Assembly (NCBI RefSeq): GCF_008039615.1
Contig: NZ_VDUZ01000035.1
Coordinates: 1 to 64,000 of the forward strand
DNA from: Vineibacter terrae
GTDB lineage: Bacteria; Pseudomonadota; Alphaproteobacteria; Reyranellales; Reyranellaceae
Direction of reading: 5' to 3'
Length of the DNA stretch: 64,000 nt
In this document: in pieces, positions 24,534 to 33,187 of the stretch
Position numbering within the stretch: the first letter of the stretch is position 1
How the letters are laid out: every line of letters begins with the position of its first letter
Notes under the pieces: model-generated
Told to the model about the DNA's origin: nothing
Databases searched by the model: none
What the model saw: only the letters and a program-made list of their open reading frames with translations
Translations under genes and position numbers: made by a program

Positions 24534-25883
24534 ATGACATCCGTTCACATCGCCGAGCCGGAAGGCCATGTCCCTGTCGTGGCCCGCGCCGACCTGGTCG
24601 TCGTCGGCGGCGGCCCGGCCGGCATCGCCGCCGCCGTGGCCGGCGCCCGCAACGGGCTGTCGGTGGTACTGCTGGAACGCTACGCCTATCTCGGCGGCCT
24701 GGCATCGGGCGGCATGGTCCTGGTGCTGGACGACATGTGCAACGGCCCCGAGATCAGCGTGCGCGGCCTGTGCGGCGAGATGATCGACCGCATGGAACGC
24801 ATCGGCCTGTGCGTCACGCCGCCGGAAGCCGATCGACGCTCGGACGAGGCGATGTGGCGGAAATGGTCGCGCTGGGGCGTGTTCGATTTCCATTCGCACG
24901 TGAAGCCGCAGCCGATCTGCTATGCCAGCGCGTTCGATCCCGACGGCTACAAGCGTGTCGCCAACGACATGGTGCGCGAAGCCGGCATTCAGCTGCGCCT
25001 GCACAGCTGGTTCTCGCGCGCCATCGTCGAGGGCGGCCGCATCACCGGTGTCATCTGCGATACCAAGGAGGGCCGCCAGGCGGTGATGGGATCGGTGGTG
25101 GTCGACGCCACCGGCGACCTCGACGTCGCGGCCTCGGCCGGCGCGCCGTTCATCCAGGGCGCCTTCATCGTCACCACCGTGTTCCGGCTGGGCGGCGTCG
25201 ACACCGACACGGCGGAGCGCTTCGAATACGAGGAGCCGGAGGCATTCAACGCCATCGATCGCGAGGCCAAGCGGATCATGGGCGGGTCGTGGGACAAGTG
25301 GTGGCTGAAGACCCCCCTGCCCGGCATCGTCTGGTGCAACTGCCCGCACATGGCTGGCTTCGACGGCCTGAAGATCGACGACCTGACCCGGGCCGATTTC
25401 CAGGGGCGCGACCGCATCGCAGCCCTGCTGGCGTATGTGCGGCAGAAGATGCCGGGCTTCGAGAACGCCTTCGTCGTCGACGTGGCGCCGCAGATCGGCG
25501 TGCGCCAGACGCGGCTGCTCGACGGCGCCTACGTGATGTCGAAGGAGGACGTCATGCAACGCCGCCACTTCGCCGACTCCGTCGCGCGCGGCCGCGACTA
25601 CTACTACCCGTACCGGACCTTGCTGCCGCGCCACGTGGCACAGCTGCTGGTGGCCGGCCGGCACTATTCGGCGACGTCGGCGGCCCAGCGCATCTCGCGC
25701 GAGATCCCGCCCTGCATGGCGATGGGCGAGGCGACGGGCGTGGCCGCGGCGCTGGCGCTGCAAGCCGACGTCACCGTCGACAAGATCGACGTGGCGCGCT
25801 TGCAGGCCGTGCTGCGCGCCCAGGGCGCCGATCCGGGCGACCAGCCGGCGGCCAATGCGTATGTGGCGCAAGCCGCCGCGTAA
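24534..25883 (+). CDS. FAD-dependent oxidoreductase
   Basis: A 449-residue flavoprotein: the N-terminal dinucleotide-binding motif is VVVGGGPAGIAAAVAGARNG (from residue 22), followed by an acidic Glu at the end of beta 2 (LLERY), GGLASGGMV, and a second FAD-contact motif VVDATGDLDVAASAG. The C-terminus has ISREIPPCMAMGEATG. It belongs to the FAD_oxidored group that oxidises or reduces varied acids, amino acids and steroids. In this operon it may dehydrogenate or reduce the imported acid or its CoA ester, perhaps using electrons from the ferredoxin encoded at the end. That role is inferred from context only. Confidence 0.85.
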   Translation: MTSVHIAEPEGHVPVVARADLVVVGGGPAGIAAAVAGARNGLSVVLLERYAYLGGLASGGMVLVLDDMCNGPEISVRGLCGEMIDRMERIGLCVTPPEADRRSDEAMWRKWSRWGVFDFHSHVKPQPICYASAFDPDGYKRVANDMVREAGIQLRLHSWFSRAIVEGGRITGVICDTKEGRQAVMGSVVVDATGDLDVAASAGAPFIQGAFIVTTVFRLGGVDTDTAERFEYEEPEAFNAIDREAKRIMGGSWDKWWLKTPLPGIVWCNCPHMAGFDGLKIDDLTRADFQGRDRIAALLAYVRQKMPGFENAFVVDVAPQIGVRQTRLLDGAYVMSKEDVMQRRHFADSVARGRDYYYPYRTLLPRHVAQLLVAGRHYSATSAAQRISREIPPCMAMGEATGVAAALALQADVTVDKIDVARLQAVLRAQGADPGDQPAANAYVAQAAA

Positions 25884-25898
25884 CGGGAGCGACAGAGC

Positions 25899-27086
25899 AT
25901 GCAGAGCGACGCGATCCAGCCCCTGTCGGGCGTGCGGGTGATCGACTTCTCGCAAGTGATGCTGGGGCCGAGCGCCACCCAGGTGCTGGCCGACTACGGC
26001 GCCGACGTGATCAAGATCGAGCGGCCGGGTGCCGGCGACCTGTCGCGCGGCTCGATCCCGGGCGATCCGGACGGACCGAACAACCCGGTGTTCCGCAGCC
26101 TCAACCGCAACAAGCGCTCCATCGCGCTCGACCTGCGTGGCGAGGACGGCCGGCAGGTGATCTACGATCTGGTGCGCGGCGCCGACGTCGTGGTCAACAA
26201 TTTCCGCGCCGGCGTGATGGAGCGCATGGGCTTCGGCTACGCCGAGCTGGCCGAGATCAACCCGCGCATCATCTGCGCCTTCGGCTCCGGCTTCGGCCAG
26301 GCCGGGCCGCTGGCCTACAAAGGCGGCCAGGACATCCTGGCCCAGGCGCTGTCGGGCGTGATGATGCGCAAGTGCAACGACGACGAGCCGCTCACCATCT
26401 ACGCCACCTCGCTGTGCGACTACTCGGCCGGCATGCACCTGGTGCAGGCGATCCTGCTGGCGCTGCTGCAGCGCGAGAAGACGGGCCGCGGCCAGCAGGT
26501 GTCGGTGTCGCTGTTCGAATCCATGCTGGCGATGCAGATGCAGGAAGCCGCGATGTGGCTGCAGCGCGGCCGCGATTTCAGCTGGGGTGCCTATCCGCTG
26601 ACCGGCGCCTTCAAGACCACCGACGGCGCCGTCGTGCTGGTCGGTGCGTTCAAGGCCAATCCGCTGCAGGACATCTGCGCTGCGCTCGGGCTCCCGGACC
26701 TGTCGGCCGACCCGCGCTACGCCACCTTCGACGGCCAGATGGCGCACAAGGCGGCGCTGCATGCCTTGTTCAGGGAGCGCTTCGCCAGCAACACGACGGA
26801 GCACTGGCTGGCCCGGCTGGATGAGGAGGACTTGCTGTGCGCGCCGGTCCTGAAGCTGTCGCAGGCGCTGGCGCACGAGCAGACGCGGGTCAACGGCAGC
26901 GTTGTCTCGCATCGAGCTGAAGACCCGCTGGCACTGATCGGATCGCCGCTGACCATGGATCCGTCGGCCTTCCAGATTCGTCACGCGCCGCCGGTGCTCG
27001 GTGCCGATGGCGAGGCGATCCTGACGGAGGCCGGCTTCTCCCCCGACCGCATCCGCCGGCTGCGCGACACGGGTGTGCTGGCATGA
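25899..27086 (+). CDS. class III (CaiB/BaiF family) acyl-CoA transferase
   Basis: A 395-residue family III CoA-transferase. It opens with LSGVRVIDFSQVMLGPSATQ, has DYGADVIKIERPGAGD, NRNKRSIALDL, and Asp174 (in TSLCDYSAG) at the place of the nucleophilic aspartate that carries the acyl group. It moves CoA from a donor thioester onto a carboxylic acid. It lies between the oxidoreductase and a hydratase and overlaps the latter by 4 bases, so it probably activates the imported acid. Confidence 0.92.
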   Translation: MQSDAIQPLSGVRVIDFSQVMLGPSATQVLADYGADVIKIERPGAGDLSRGSIPGDPDGPNNPVFRSLNRNKRSIALDLRGEDGRQVIYDLVRGADVVVNNFRAGVMERMGFGYAELAEINPRIICAFGSGFGQAGPLAYKGGQDILAQALSGVMMRKCNDDEPLTIYATSLCDYSAGMHLVQAILLALLQREKTGRGQQVSVSLFESMLAMQMQEAAMWLQRGRDFSWGAYPLTGAFKTTDGAVVLVGAFKANPLQDICAALGLPDLSADPRYATFDGQMAHKAALHALFRERFASNTTEHWLARLDEEDLLCAPVLKLSQALAHEQTRVNGSVVSHRAEDPLALIGSPLTMDPSAFQIRHAPPVLGADGEAILTEAGFSPDRIRRLRDTGVLA

Positions 27087-27859
27087 CGGTGCATTTCAGC
27101 GTCGAGGGCCATGTCGCGCGGGTGACGATCGACCGGCCCGATCGGATGAACGCCGTCGACCTGGCGACGGAGGCCGAACTCGTGCGGATCTGGGAGGCGA
27201 TCGAACGCGACCGCGCTGTCCGGGCCGTCGTGCTGACCGGCACCGGGGAGCGCGCCTTCTGCACCGGCGCCGACATGAAGGGCGGGCCGGGATTGAGCGG
27301 GCTTGAATACTGGGCCGCCCCCCGTCCCGGCGGCTTCGGCGGCATTGCGCTGCGCGAGACGCTCGATGTGCCGGTGATCGCGCGCGTCAACGGCCACGCG
27401 CTGGGCGGCGGCATGGAGATGGTGCTGGGCTGCGATATCGTCGTCGCGTCGGCGACGGCGAGCTTCGGCCTGCCGGAGCCGCGGGTCGGCCGCCTGGCGC
27501 TGGATGGCGGCATCGCCCTGCTGGCGCGCCGCCTGCCCCACGTCCAGGCCATGGGACTGCTGCTGACCGGCCGACGCATCGGCGCCGACGAGGCGCTGCG
27601 CCTGGGCCTGGTCAACGAGGTCGTGGCGCCGGACAAGCTGGACGCGGCGGTCGGCCGCTGGGTGGCGGACATCCTGGCCTGCGCGCCGCTCTCGGTGCGG
27701 GCCATCAAGCAGATGGTGCGCGCCGGCGCCGGATTGCCCGCCGTCCAGGCCCAGGCGCTGCGCCTGCCGGCACTGATCGAAGCCCTGCGGTCGACCGACC
27801 AGGAGGAAGGCGTGCGCGCCTTCCAGGAGAAGCGTCCGCCACAGTGGCAGGGACGCTGA
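27083..27859 (+). CDS. enoyl-CoA hydratase/isomerase family protein
   Basis: A 258-residue crotonase-fold enzyme: oxyanion-hole segments RAFCTGADMKGG and NGHALGGGMEMVL, then FGLPEPRVGRLALDGG, where one of the usual catalytic glutamates (PEP) is present and the second position differs. It hydrates or isomerises an acyl-CoA. The start overlaps the CoA-transferase stop. With the transferase it suggests a short CoA-linked degradation route. Confidence 0.9.
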   Translation: MTVHFSVEGHVARVTIDRPDRMNAVDLATEAELVRIWEAIERDRAVRAVVLTGTGERAFCTGADMKGGPGLSGLEYWAAPRPGGFGGIALRETLDVPVIARVNGHALGGGMEMVLGCDIVVASATASFGLPEPRVGRLALDGGIALLARRLPHVQAMGLLLTGRRIGADEALRLGLVNEVVAPDKLDAAVGRWVADILACAPLSVRAIKQMVRAGAGLPAVQAQALRLPALIEALRSTDQEEGVRAFQEKRPPQWQGR

Positions 27860-27870
27860 GGCAGCACGCC

Positions 27871-28203
27871 ATGACGCATGTCATCGCCTCGGCCTGCATC
27901 GATGTGAAGGACGGCGCCTGCCAGAAGGTCTGCCCGGTCGACAGCATCTACGAAGGCGGGCGGATGATGTACATCCAGCCCGACGAATGCATCGACTGCG
28001 GCATCTGCCTGTCGGTCTGCCCCGTGCAGGCGATCTATGCCGATGACGAGCTGCCGGCCGTGGAGGAGGCGTTCCGCGCTGCCAATCTGGAGTTCTTCGG
28101 CCCTGCCGTCACTGGCTGGGGCGCGCCCGGCGGTGCCGGCCCGCACCATGTCAGCGTGCTCGACCACCCGGAGGTCGCATCACGCGCGCCGCCCACGACG
28201 TGA
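27871..28203 (+). CDS. seven-iron type ferredoxin
   Basis: A 110-residue ferredoxin. Cys9-x7-Cys17-x3-Cys21-Pro fits the first cluster of 3Fe-4S/4Fe-4S (FdxA-type) ferredoxins and Cys40-x2-Cys43-x2-Cys46-x3-Cys50-Pro the second. The C-terminal half has no cysteines and is Gly/Pro/His-rich. ATG 27871 is chosen over GTG 27844, which would overlap the hydratase. As the last gene of the operon it likely shuttles electrons to or from the FAD oxidoreductase or a related enzyme encoded elsewhere. Confidence 0.88.
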   Translation: MTHVIASACIDVKDGACQKVCPVDSIYEGGRMMYIQPDECIDCGICLSVCPVQAIYADDELPAVEEAFRAANLEFFGPAVTGWGAPGGAGPHHVSVLDHPEVASRAPPTT

Positions 28204-28230
28204 CACGCATCGCCGGCATTGGCACGCTGC

Positions 28231-29220
28231 TCAGTCACTCGTCGGCTTGGGCGTCTCGGCCGCCGGCGCAGGCGCCGCGGTCGGTGCTGTCGCCGGTGGC
28301 GCTTCGGCTGTGGGCTGGGGTGGCTCCGAAGGCGCCGTCGGCGCCGCAGGAGGCTGTTCACCCGGCGGTGCAGGACTTTCCCCGGCCGCCGGTGGCGGGG
28401 CCGGCGCCGCCGCCGGCTTCACCGGTGTCGGCACCGCCATGCGACGGGCCGCGGCGCGCGCCAGGTAGGCCCGCTCCTCGGCCTGCCAGTTGACATAGAC
28501 GTCGGGATAGCTGGCGATCTGGCCGCGCTCGTCGGGAAAGCGCGTGTAGTAGACCAGGAACACCGGGATCTCTTCCGGCAGCGGGACCGAGTAGGTCGAG
28601 CCGCGGGCGATCATCTTGCCGATCTCGTCCTCGGTCACGCCCAGCGCCCAGGCGGCCAGCGCCCGCACCTGCTCCACGCGGATGCAGCCGTGGCTGAAGG
28701 CGCGCCGCTCCCGCTTGAACAGGCCCTTCTGGTTGGTGTCGTGCAGATAGATGAACTGGTCGTTGTCGAGCTCCAGCATCATGCGGCCGAGCGGATTGTT
28801 CGGTCCGGGCGGGATGTAGACCGCGGCTTCGTTGCGGATCATCGACGGTGTCGGCGTCCAGGACGGGTTGAACCGCACGGCGAACATCGACGAGTTCAGC
28901 TCCGGCGTGCGCGTCGCCGGCTGCCCGACCACGACGCGGCTGCGCAGGACCGGCTCGCCGTCCTTGAAAGCGACCAGCTCGTAGGACGGGATGTTCACTA
29001 TGATGAACTTGCCGCGCGTCGGCACGGCGACGTTGATGCCGTGCTCGCGCATCATCTTGATGTAGGCGCTGGGCGGCGCCTCGGCCACCTGCTGCCCGCC
29101 GGTGGGCCCCGGCGTTGACGGCGTGGTCGTGGCACAGCCTGCCAGCACCAGCAGCAGCGCCCCGGCGAGGGCGAAGCACAGGGCACGGCTTCCCCCTATC
29201 ACGCGATCTTGCTCAGCCAT
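28231..29220 (-). CDS. L,D-transpeptidase lipoprotein (YkuD domain)
   Basis: A 329-residue lipoprotein: signal with lipobox LAGC (Cys29), a YkuD catalytic domain at about 70-215 with SHGCIRVE (catalytic Cys179, His177), and a Pro/Ala-rich C-terminal tail of about 75 residues. It should make 3-3 cross-links in peptidoglycan or attach proteins to it in the periplasm. It is convergent with the catabolic operon and neighbours mltB, another wall enzyme. Confidence 0.92.
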   Translation of the reverse strand: MAEQDRVIGGSRALCFALAGALLLVLAGCATTTPSTPGPTGGQQVAEAPPSAYIKMMREHGINVAVPTRGKFIIVNIPSYELVAFKDGEPVLRSRVVVGQPATRTPELNSSMFAVRFNPSWTPTPSMIRNEAAVYIPPGPNNPLGRMMLELDNDQFIYLHDTNQKGLFKRERRAFSHGCIRVEQVRALAAWALGVTEDEIGKMIARGSTYSVPLPEEIPVFLVYYTRFPDERGQIASYPDVYVNWQAEERAYLARAAARRMAVPTPVKPAAAPAPPPAAGESPAPPGEQPPAAPTAPSEPPQPTAEAPPATAPTAAPAPAAETPKPTSD

Positions 29221-29295
29221 ACGTCGACTACCCCCACCCCTGCCCTGTCGGAGCAGTGTACCTGAAATTTGGTCGCGGGTGGTGGACGGCGAGCG

Positions 29296-30177
29296 CTAGG
29301 CAGCAATGCGGTCGGACAGGATTCCGACGGCCAGCGCGAAGAAATCGGACGGATTCCAGCGCCGGATGGCCTTGAAGTTCGCCGTTGTGAGGTAGGTGCG
29401 GCCGCCGGCGCCCTCGGGGGTCACGACGCGGCCGCCGGCCGGCGCGGTCGCGCCCGGCTTGCCCGTCACCTCCTCGCCCCAGCCGACGCCCTGCTGCCAA
29501 CCCGACTTGCGCAGGAAGTTCGCAGCCGAGGCGAAGACATCCGCCTTGCTGCCCCAGATGTCGCGCTTGCCGTCGCCATCGCCATCGACGGCCAGGGCCA
29601 GGAAGCTCGTGGGCATGAACTGGCATTGCCCCATGGCGCCGGCCCAGGAGCCCACCATGCGGTCAGGCGTGATGTGGCCCTGGGCCAGGATCTTCAGCGC
29701 CGCCAGCAGTTCGGCGCGGAAATATTTCGGCCGCCGCCCGTTGTAGGCCAGCGTCGCCAGCGACCCCACGACCGAGAACGTGCCCATCTTGGTGCCGTAG
29801 TGGCTTTCGATGCCCCACAGCGCCACGATCACCTTGGGCGGCACGCCATAGCTGTCGCCGATGCGGTTCAGCAGCGCCGCGTTGGCGCGCGCCAGCTCAC
29901 GGCCGCGCGCGACGCGCTCCTCGGACACGACACGATCGAGATACTCCTGCCATGTCAGCTTGAACTCCGGCTGCGAGCGGTCGAGCTCGAGCACGCGCGG
30001 GATCGGCTCGACGCCACGGAACGCGCGGTCCAGCGTGCCGGCGTCGACGCCTTGCGCCAGCGCCTCGCGGCGCACGCCCTGCAGCCAGGTCTGGAAGCCG
30101 GCATCGGCCGCGGCGGGAATGATCGGGAAGGCGGCAGCGCCTGCGGCGAGGACAGTGAATGAGCGACGACTGATCAT
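29296..30177 (-). CDS. mltB: lytic murein transglycosylase B
   Basis: A 293-residue MltB-type (family 3) lytic transglycosylase. The signal region (MISRRSFTVLAAGAAA) has two arginines followed by a hydrophobic stretch, perhaps a Tat signal; there is no lipobox. The catalytic acid is Glu124 in ALWGIESHYG, with SWAGAMGQCQFMPTSF and DGDGDGKRDIW typical of the family. It cleaves glycan strands with 1,6-anhydro product formation in the periplasm. The start at 30177 is the one that gives the signal peptide. Confidence 0.92.
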   Translation of the reverse strand: MISRRSFTVLAAGAAAFPIIPAAADAGFQTWLQGVRREALAQGVDAGTLDRAFRGVEPIPRVLELDRSQPEFKLTWQEYLDRVVSEERVARGRELARANAALLNRIGDSYGVPPKVIVALWGIESHYGTKMGTFSVVGSLATLAYNGRRPKYFRAELLAALKILAQGHITPDRMVGSWAGAMGQCQFMPTSFLALAVDGDGDGKRDIWGSKADVFASAANFLRKSGWQQGVGWGEEVTGKPGATAPAGGRVVTPEGAGGRTYLTTANFKAIRRWNPSDFFALAVGILSDRIAA

Positions 30178-30391
30178 GACGGCGCCATAGCATGGTCGAT
30201 CCATGGCCGCCAGCCGCGGGGCGCCCGGCGCCGGCTGCGGCTGCGGCTGCGGCTGCGCAATGCACGAAACAATTCGGCGCAGCCGTGCAGTCGTGCGGAA
30301 ACAGATCGGGTGCCAACCTCGATGCGTCATCGACGCCTGGCTCAACCTGCCGCTGACGCCGGCCGCTCGATGCACATCCCCGGAGGTTCCC

Positions 30392-30820
30392 ATGCGTCTC
30401 GATCTCGTCGTCTATGATGCTCACGGCAAAACCCGTGGCTACGCCTGCCTCAGGCTGGACCTCGACCAGTGCCAGTGGTTCGTCGAGAGCGACGACCAGC
30501 GCGCCTGGCAGCATGCCGGCTTCTCCGACTGCGGTCCGTTCGAGGTCAAGGATGACGACCTGATCTGGCTCTGGGAGCGGGAGGTCGGCAATCCCAAGCA
30601 GAACACCGCCGTGCTCACCGACATCCCCACGATCGAGATGGCGGCTGGCCAGACGGGAACCGGCCGGATCGTGACCGGCAACATCCGGCAGTTCCATGGC
30701 GGCACGCTGCACTGGACGATCGTCGAGCAGCTGCCCGCCCCGGCCCCGGCCAGCGTGCTGGTGCAGCTCACGAGCCGGATGCCCGGCATCGCGCTGGCGC
30801 CGGAGCTGCCGGCCGCCTGA
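30392..30820 (+). CDS. hypothetical protein
   Basis: A 142-residue protein I do not recognise. ATG 30392 follows a clear GGAGG site; the longer frame from 30203 has a low-complexity Gly/Cys start and is not credible. It is acidic with many tryptophans (QCQWFVES, DLIWLWERE), without signal peptide or membrane helix, and probably a soluble beta-rich protein ending in a Pro/Ala tail. It stands alone between mltB and tRNA-Ser. Confidence 0.6.
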   Translation: MRLDLVVYDAHGKTRGYACLRLDLDQCQWFVESDDQRAWQHAGFSDCGPFEVKDDDLIWLWEREVGNPKQNTAVLTDIPTIEMAAGQTGTGRIVTGNIRQFHGGTLHWTIVEQLPAPAPASVLVQLTSRMPGIALAPELPAA

Positions 30821-30861
30821 ACGCTTCCGGCAACGGCCTCGATCGACCGGGAACGTCCACC

Positions 30862-30888
30862 CCTTCCGCCGGAAGAACTGGCGGAAGG
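30862..30888. terminator. 9-bp perfect hairpin
   Basis: CCTTCCGCC (30862-30870) and GGCGGAAGG (30880-30888) enclose 9 bases, 41 bases after the stop of the hypothetical gene. There is no T-run, so it is at best a weak terminator. The rest of 30821-31014 shows nothing else. Confidence 0.4.
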
Positions 30889-31014
30889 AGCGGATCACCG
30901 TGCTGCGCTGGCCAACGCTCCAACCACGGCGAGGCCAGCCGCGCTGTCCGGGCGTCTTGCGGTCGGTCGACATTGCCTGCTAAGTCCCGGCCCTCGCTCG
31001 CGATTGTTCAGTCC

Positions 31015-31104
31015 GGATGGGTGGCCGAGCGGTTTAAGGCACCGGTCTTGAAAACCGGCGTGGGGGCAACTTCACCGTGGGTTCGAATCCCACCCCATCC
31101 GCCA
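31015..31104 (+). tRNA. tRNA-Ser (anticodon TGA)
   Basis: A complete 90-base class II tRNA including encoded CCA. The acceptor arms GGATGGG and CCCATCC pair, the anticodon stem CCGGT/ACCGG holds loop CTTGAAA (anticodon TGA at 31049-31051), a long variable arm (GTGGGGGCAACTTCACC region) is present as expected for serine tRNAs, and the T arm has GGTTCGAATCC. It reads UCA codons. The genes right after it look accessory, so the tRNA may have served as an integration site. Confidence 0.97.
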
Positions 31105-31127
31105 ACATCCTTCAAAGATGCCCGCAT

Positions 31128-32101
31128 CTACGGCACTTGAGCGACGGACCACCTTTCAGGCCCACACCTTAGCCCACACCCCCTCAGTTGCGAGAAAACC
31201 CGCCCGGTTGCAGGATCCGCGACCGCTGGTCCCTGCCCGTCCTGGCCTGTTATCGTGCGTCCGGTGCCAATTCGGGTGCCAACTTTCTCGGTGAAGGCGC
31301 CAAGGCGCCTGGTCGCGACCGGATCGGCCTGGAGAAACGTCAGGCTGCGCGCGCGAAGGCGTCCCTGCGCTCCTCTAGCTAGCTTGTCGCGAATGATGTC
31401 GATTGGCTGTCGCCGATCGACCACGATAGATGCCACGCTACGCATGCGCGACCGAAGCTGGCTGCGGCCGCCGGTAAGGCGCAAAAGCGGTGCGCAGCGC
31501 TCGGTCACCGCTCGGCACAGCGACTCGCAGAACGCGCCCTGCACATCCAGAATGTCGTGGCGATCGAGTTCGATATTGAAAAAGTCGAGCGTATCCCGGC
31601 CGCCCGCCGCCTCGAAGGTGATGCTGGTCCCATTGACCAAATCGCCGATTGGAATCAGGAAACCATCAACGTAGACGGGATGCCAAGCCGTGAGGCAAAG
31701 GTCCGCGTTAGGCGAGTACCACGCTGTATGAGAACCGGCAGGTTCGACTCGCCAACCCATTTCCCGGACACGCTGTTCAGGGTGTGACTGACCATTGCCC
31801 TGATCGGCGCGAAGTCCCCCGAACGCACCGCTACCATGTCGCCCGCTGCCAGGGTTTCGATCGGCCGGTGGCCCTCGCGCGTCCGGACAAGCGTGCCCTG
31901 CGCAAAGCAATGGCCGCCATTGCCGCCGCATCCGTTGGTCTGCTGACCTTTGCCACAGCCTCCTTTGCCGTTACCGTTGTTGCCTGGGTCTGCCGATGCC
32001 TGCCTATGCAGAGCGCTGGTCACCAAGAACGCGCTCACCAGCATGGCTGACTTCAGTGCATTGCGTCGTGCGCGATCAGCCTTCGCACTTCTGACGCTCA
32101 T
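31128..32101 (-). pseudogene. Hint-domain (Hedgehog/intein-like) exported protein, frameshifted
   Basis: From ATG 32101 one frame encodes a signal-like hydrophobic segment (SAMLVSAFLVTSAL), a Gly/Asn/Cys-rich linker and the start of a Hint domain (HCFAQGTLVRTREGHRPIE, GDMVAVRSG), but it goes out of frame after NLPVLIQRG and stops at 31655. The next frame carries the rest of the same domain: WHPVYVDGFLIPIGDLVNG and ELDRHDIL. One missing base (or two extra) near 31710-31722 would explain it. The last about 70 codons of the second frame, to 31128, look non-native. It may be a decayed gene or a sequence error; Hint proteins self-cleave or splice. Confidence 0.6.
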
Positions 32102-32181
32102 GCCATCTTCCCCCCGCTGACACGAAACGTGGGCTGGTTCACAAAAGAACCGGCCCCTGAACGAAACATGACGGGTCGCCT

Positions 32182-32216
32182 CAAAGAGAAAGCCCGCCAC
32201 GGCGAACCGGGCGGGC
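32182..32216 (-). terminator. rho-independent terminator
   Basis: On the minus strand GCCCGCC and GGCGGGC pair (32192-32198 with 32210-32216) around an 11-base loop, followed by CTTTCTCTTT. It would end transcripts coming from the toxin-antitoxin/disrupted-ORF side before the Hint gene. The rest of 32102-32414 holds nothing I can recognise. Confidence 0.65.
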
Positions 32217-32414
32217 CCAAGTTTGTCCGCGCTGTTCACCTGCTGACCTGGTCTGCGTGGCCAGCAGCCCTGGGAGCATTCGGCAAGCCCCGTCGGCGCG
32301 CAATGCGGGCGATCGGAGTAGTCCATTCAGATCGATCAGGGGAGGCCCGCCGGCCGAGCCTGGTGCGAGAAGCCCGGCAGCCGAAGCCGCCGGGCCCGTG
32401 GGTGAGATGTCGAT

Positions 32415-32734
32415 CTAGCCGTACGGACTCGGCACTGGGCCGAACTCGTCCAGGGCCGCTTGGGGCACCAAAGCCACCGCGCCGGCGAACACCGGGACAT
32501 GGTCCGGGCAACCGTAGCGGATCCCTGCCACGTAGATTGCGAGCGCCGGATGCGCACCGCACCTTCAGGGTCATCTGACGCCAAGACATCCCAGCGGCCA
32601 TCGAAGCCGCGCCCGCGGCCGTCCAGCGACCAGATCTGATAGTGGTGCTCTTCCCCGCGCGGGGCGTTGTAGTGGACCAGTGTGATTTTCGGCGGGCATG
32701 GGCCTTTGCGGGTTGTTGGCTTCGGCTGCGTCAT
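32415..32734 (-). pseudogene. frameshifted ORF of unknown function
   Basis: From ATG 32734 one frame reads sensibly for about 60 residues (KITLVHYNAPRGEEHHYQIW, DGRWDVLASDDPEGAV) and then turns into arginine/serine-rich noise, while another frame takes over with HPALAIYVAGIRYGCPDHV and FAGAVALVPQAALDEFGPV, ending at TAG 32415. The switch near 32545-32555 has the same sense as in the Hint gene next door (one base missing or two extra). I do not recognise the protein. The hydrophobic second half suggests a small globular or membrane-associated product if repaired. Confidence 0.4.
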
Positions 32735-32800
32735 TTGCCTGCCGACGCTGTTGCGCGCCGTTGTCCGTCCAAGGGGGGACACAGAAATACTCCGCCAGCC

Positions 32801-33187
32801 CTAAGCCGCCTTTATGTCGGTCTGGCTAAAATCAGTGCCCTTGAACAAGAGCGGTTCGCCTGTGGCCTTCGCCAGCGCGTAGGAAAAGCAATCGCCAAAA
32901 TTCAGGCCCGCCTTGTGGCGTCCCTTCCCGAAGTCAAGAAAGGCTTGGCGGGCAAGCTCGCCATGATCGACCGTCACCGGCTCGATCACGACGCCGGCGC
33001 GGCGAAAGAAGGCCTCGGTCTGGCGCATACCCTCCGGGCCGAGCTGACTTTCGATCACCATGGACAACTCGACGTAATTCACAACGCTGATACGGCACAC
33101 CTCAGCATCGTGGATGAGTCGTACAAAATCGACCGCTTCGGCTTCACGGTAGAGAATTGCCACCAGCGCCGAGGTATCGAGGATCAT
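32801..33187 (-). CDS. vapC: VapC-type PIN-domain toxin
   Basis: A 128-residue PIN ribonuclease: acidic metal-binding residues Asp4 (MILDTSAL), Glu40, Asp99 ([11 protein letters not shown]) and Asp119 (FKGTDF) are all present, so it looks active. VapC toxins cut specific RNAs (often tRNA) when freed from antitoxin. It overlaps the antitoxin gene by 4 bases, the usual arrangement, in the accessory patch next to tRNA-Ser. Confidence 0.93.
   Translation of the reverse strand: MILDTSALVAILYREAEAVDFVRLIHDAEVCRISVVNYVELSMVIESQLGPEGMRQTEAFFRRAGVVIEPVTVDHGELARQAFLDFGKGRHKAGLNFGDCFSYALAKATGEPLLFKGTDFSQTDIKAA

Noticed and set aside
24444-26984. An 846-codon open frame on the minus strand opposite the FAD oxidoreductase and CoA-transferase genes
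   Set aside because: It is a codon-bias shadow: rich in Arg/His/Gln with no domain, while the opposite strand encodes two clear enzyme families.
30226-30260. Short tandem GGCTGC units, possibly a repeat array or Cys-rich peptide start
   Set aside because: Only about four units; too short for an array, and the good ribosome binding site for the real gene lies at 30382-30391.
31128-31330. Remnant of an integrase next to tRNA-Ser
   Set aside because: The codons in this stretch do not show tyrosine-recombinase motifs in any frame, and no duplicate of the tRNA end is seen, so an integrase cannot be claimed.
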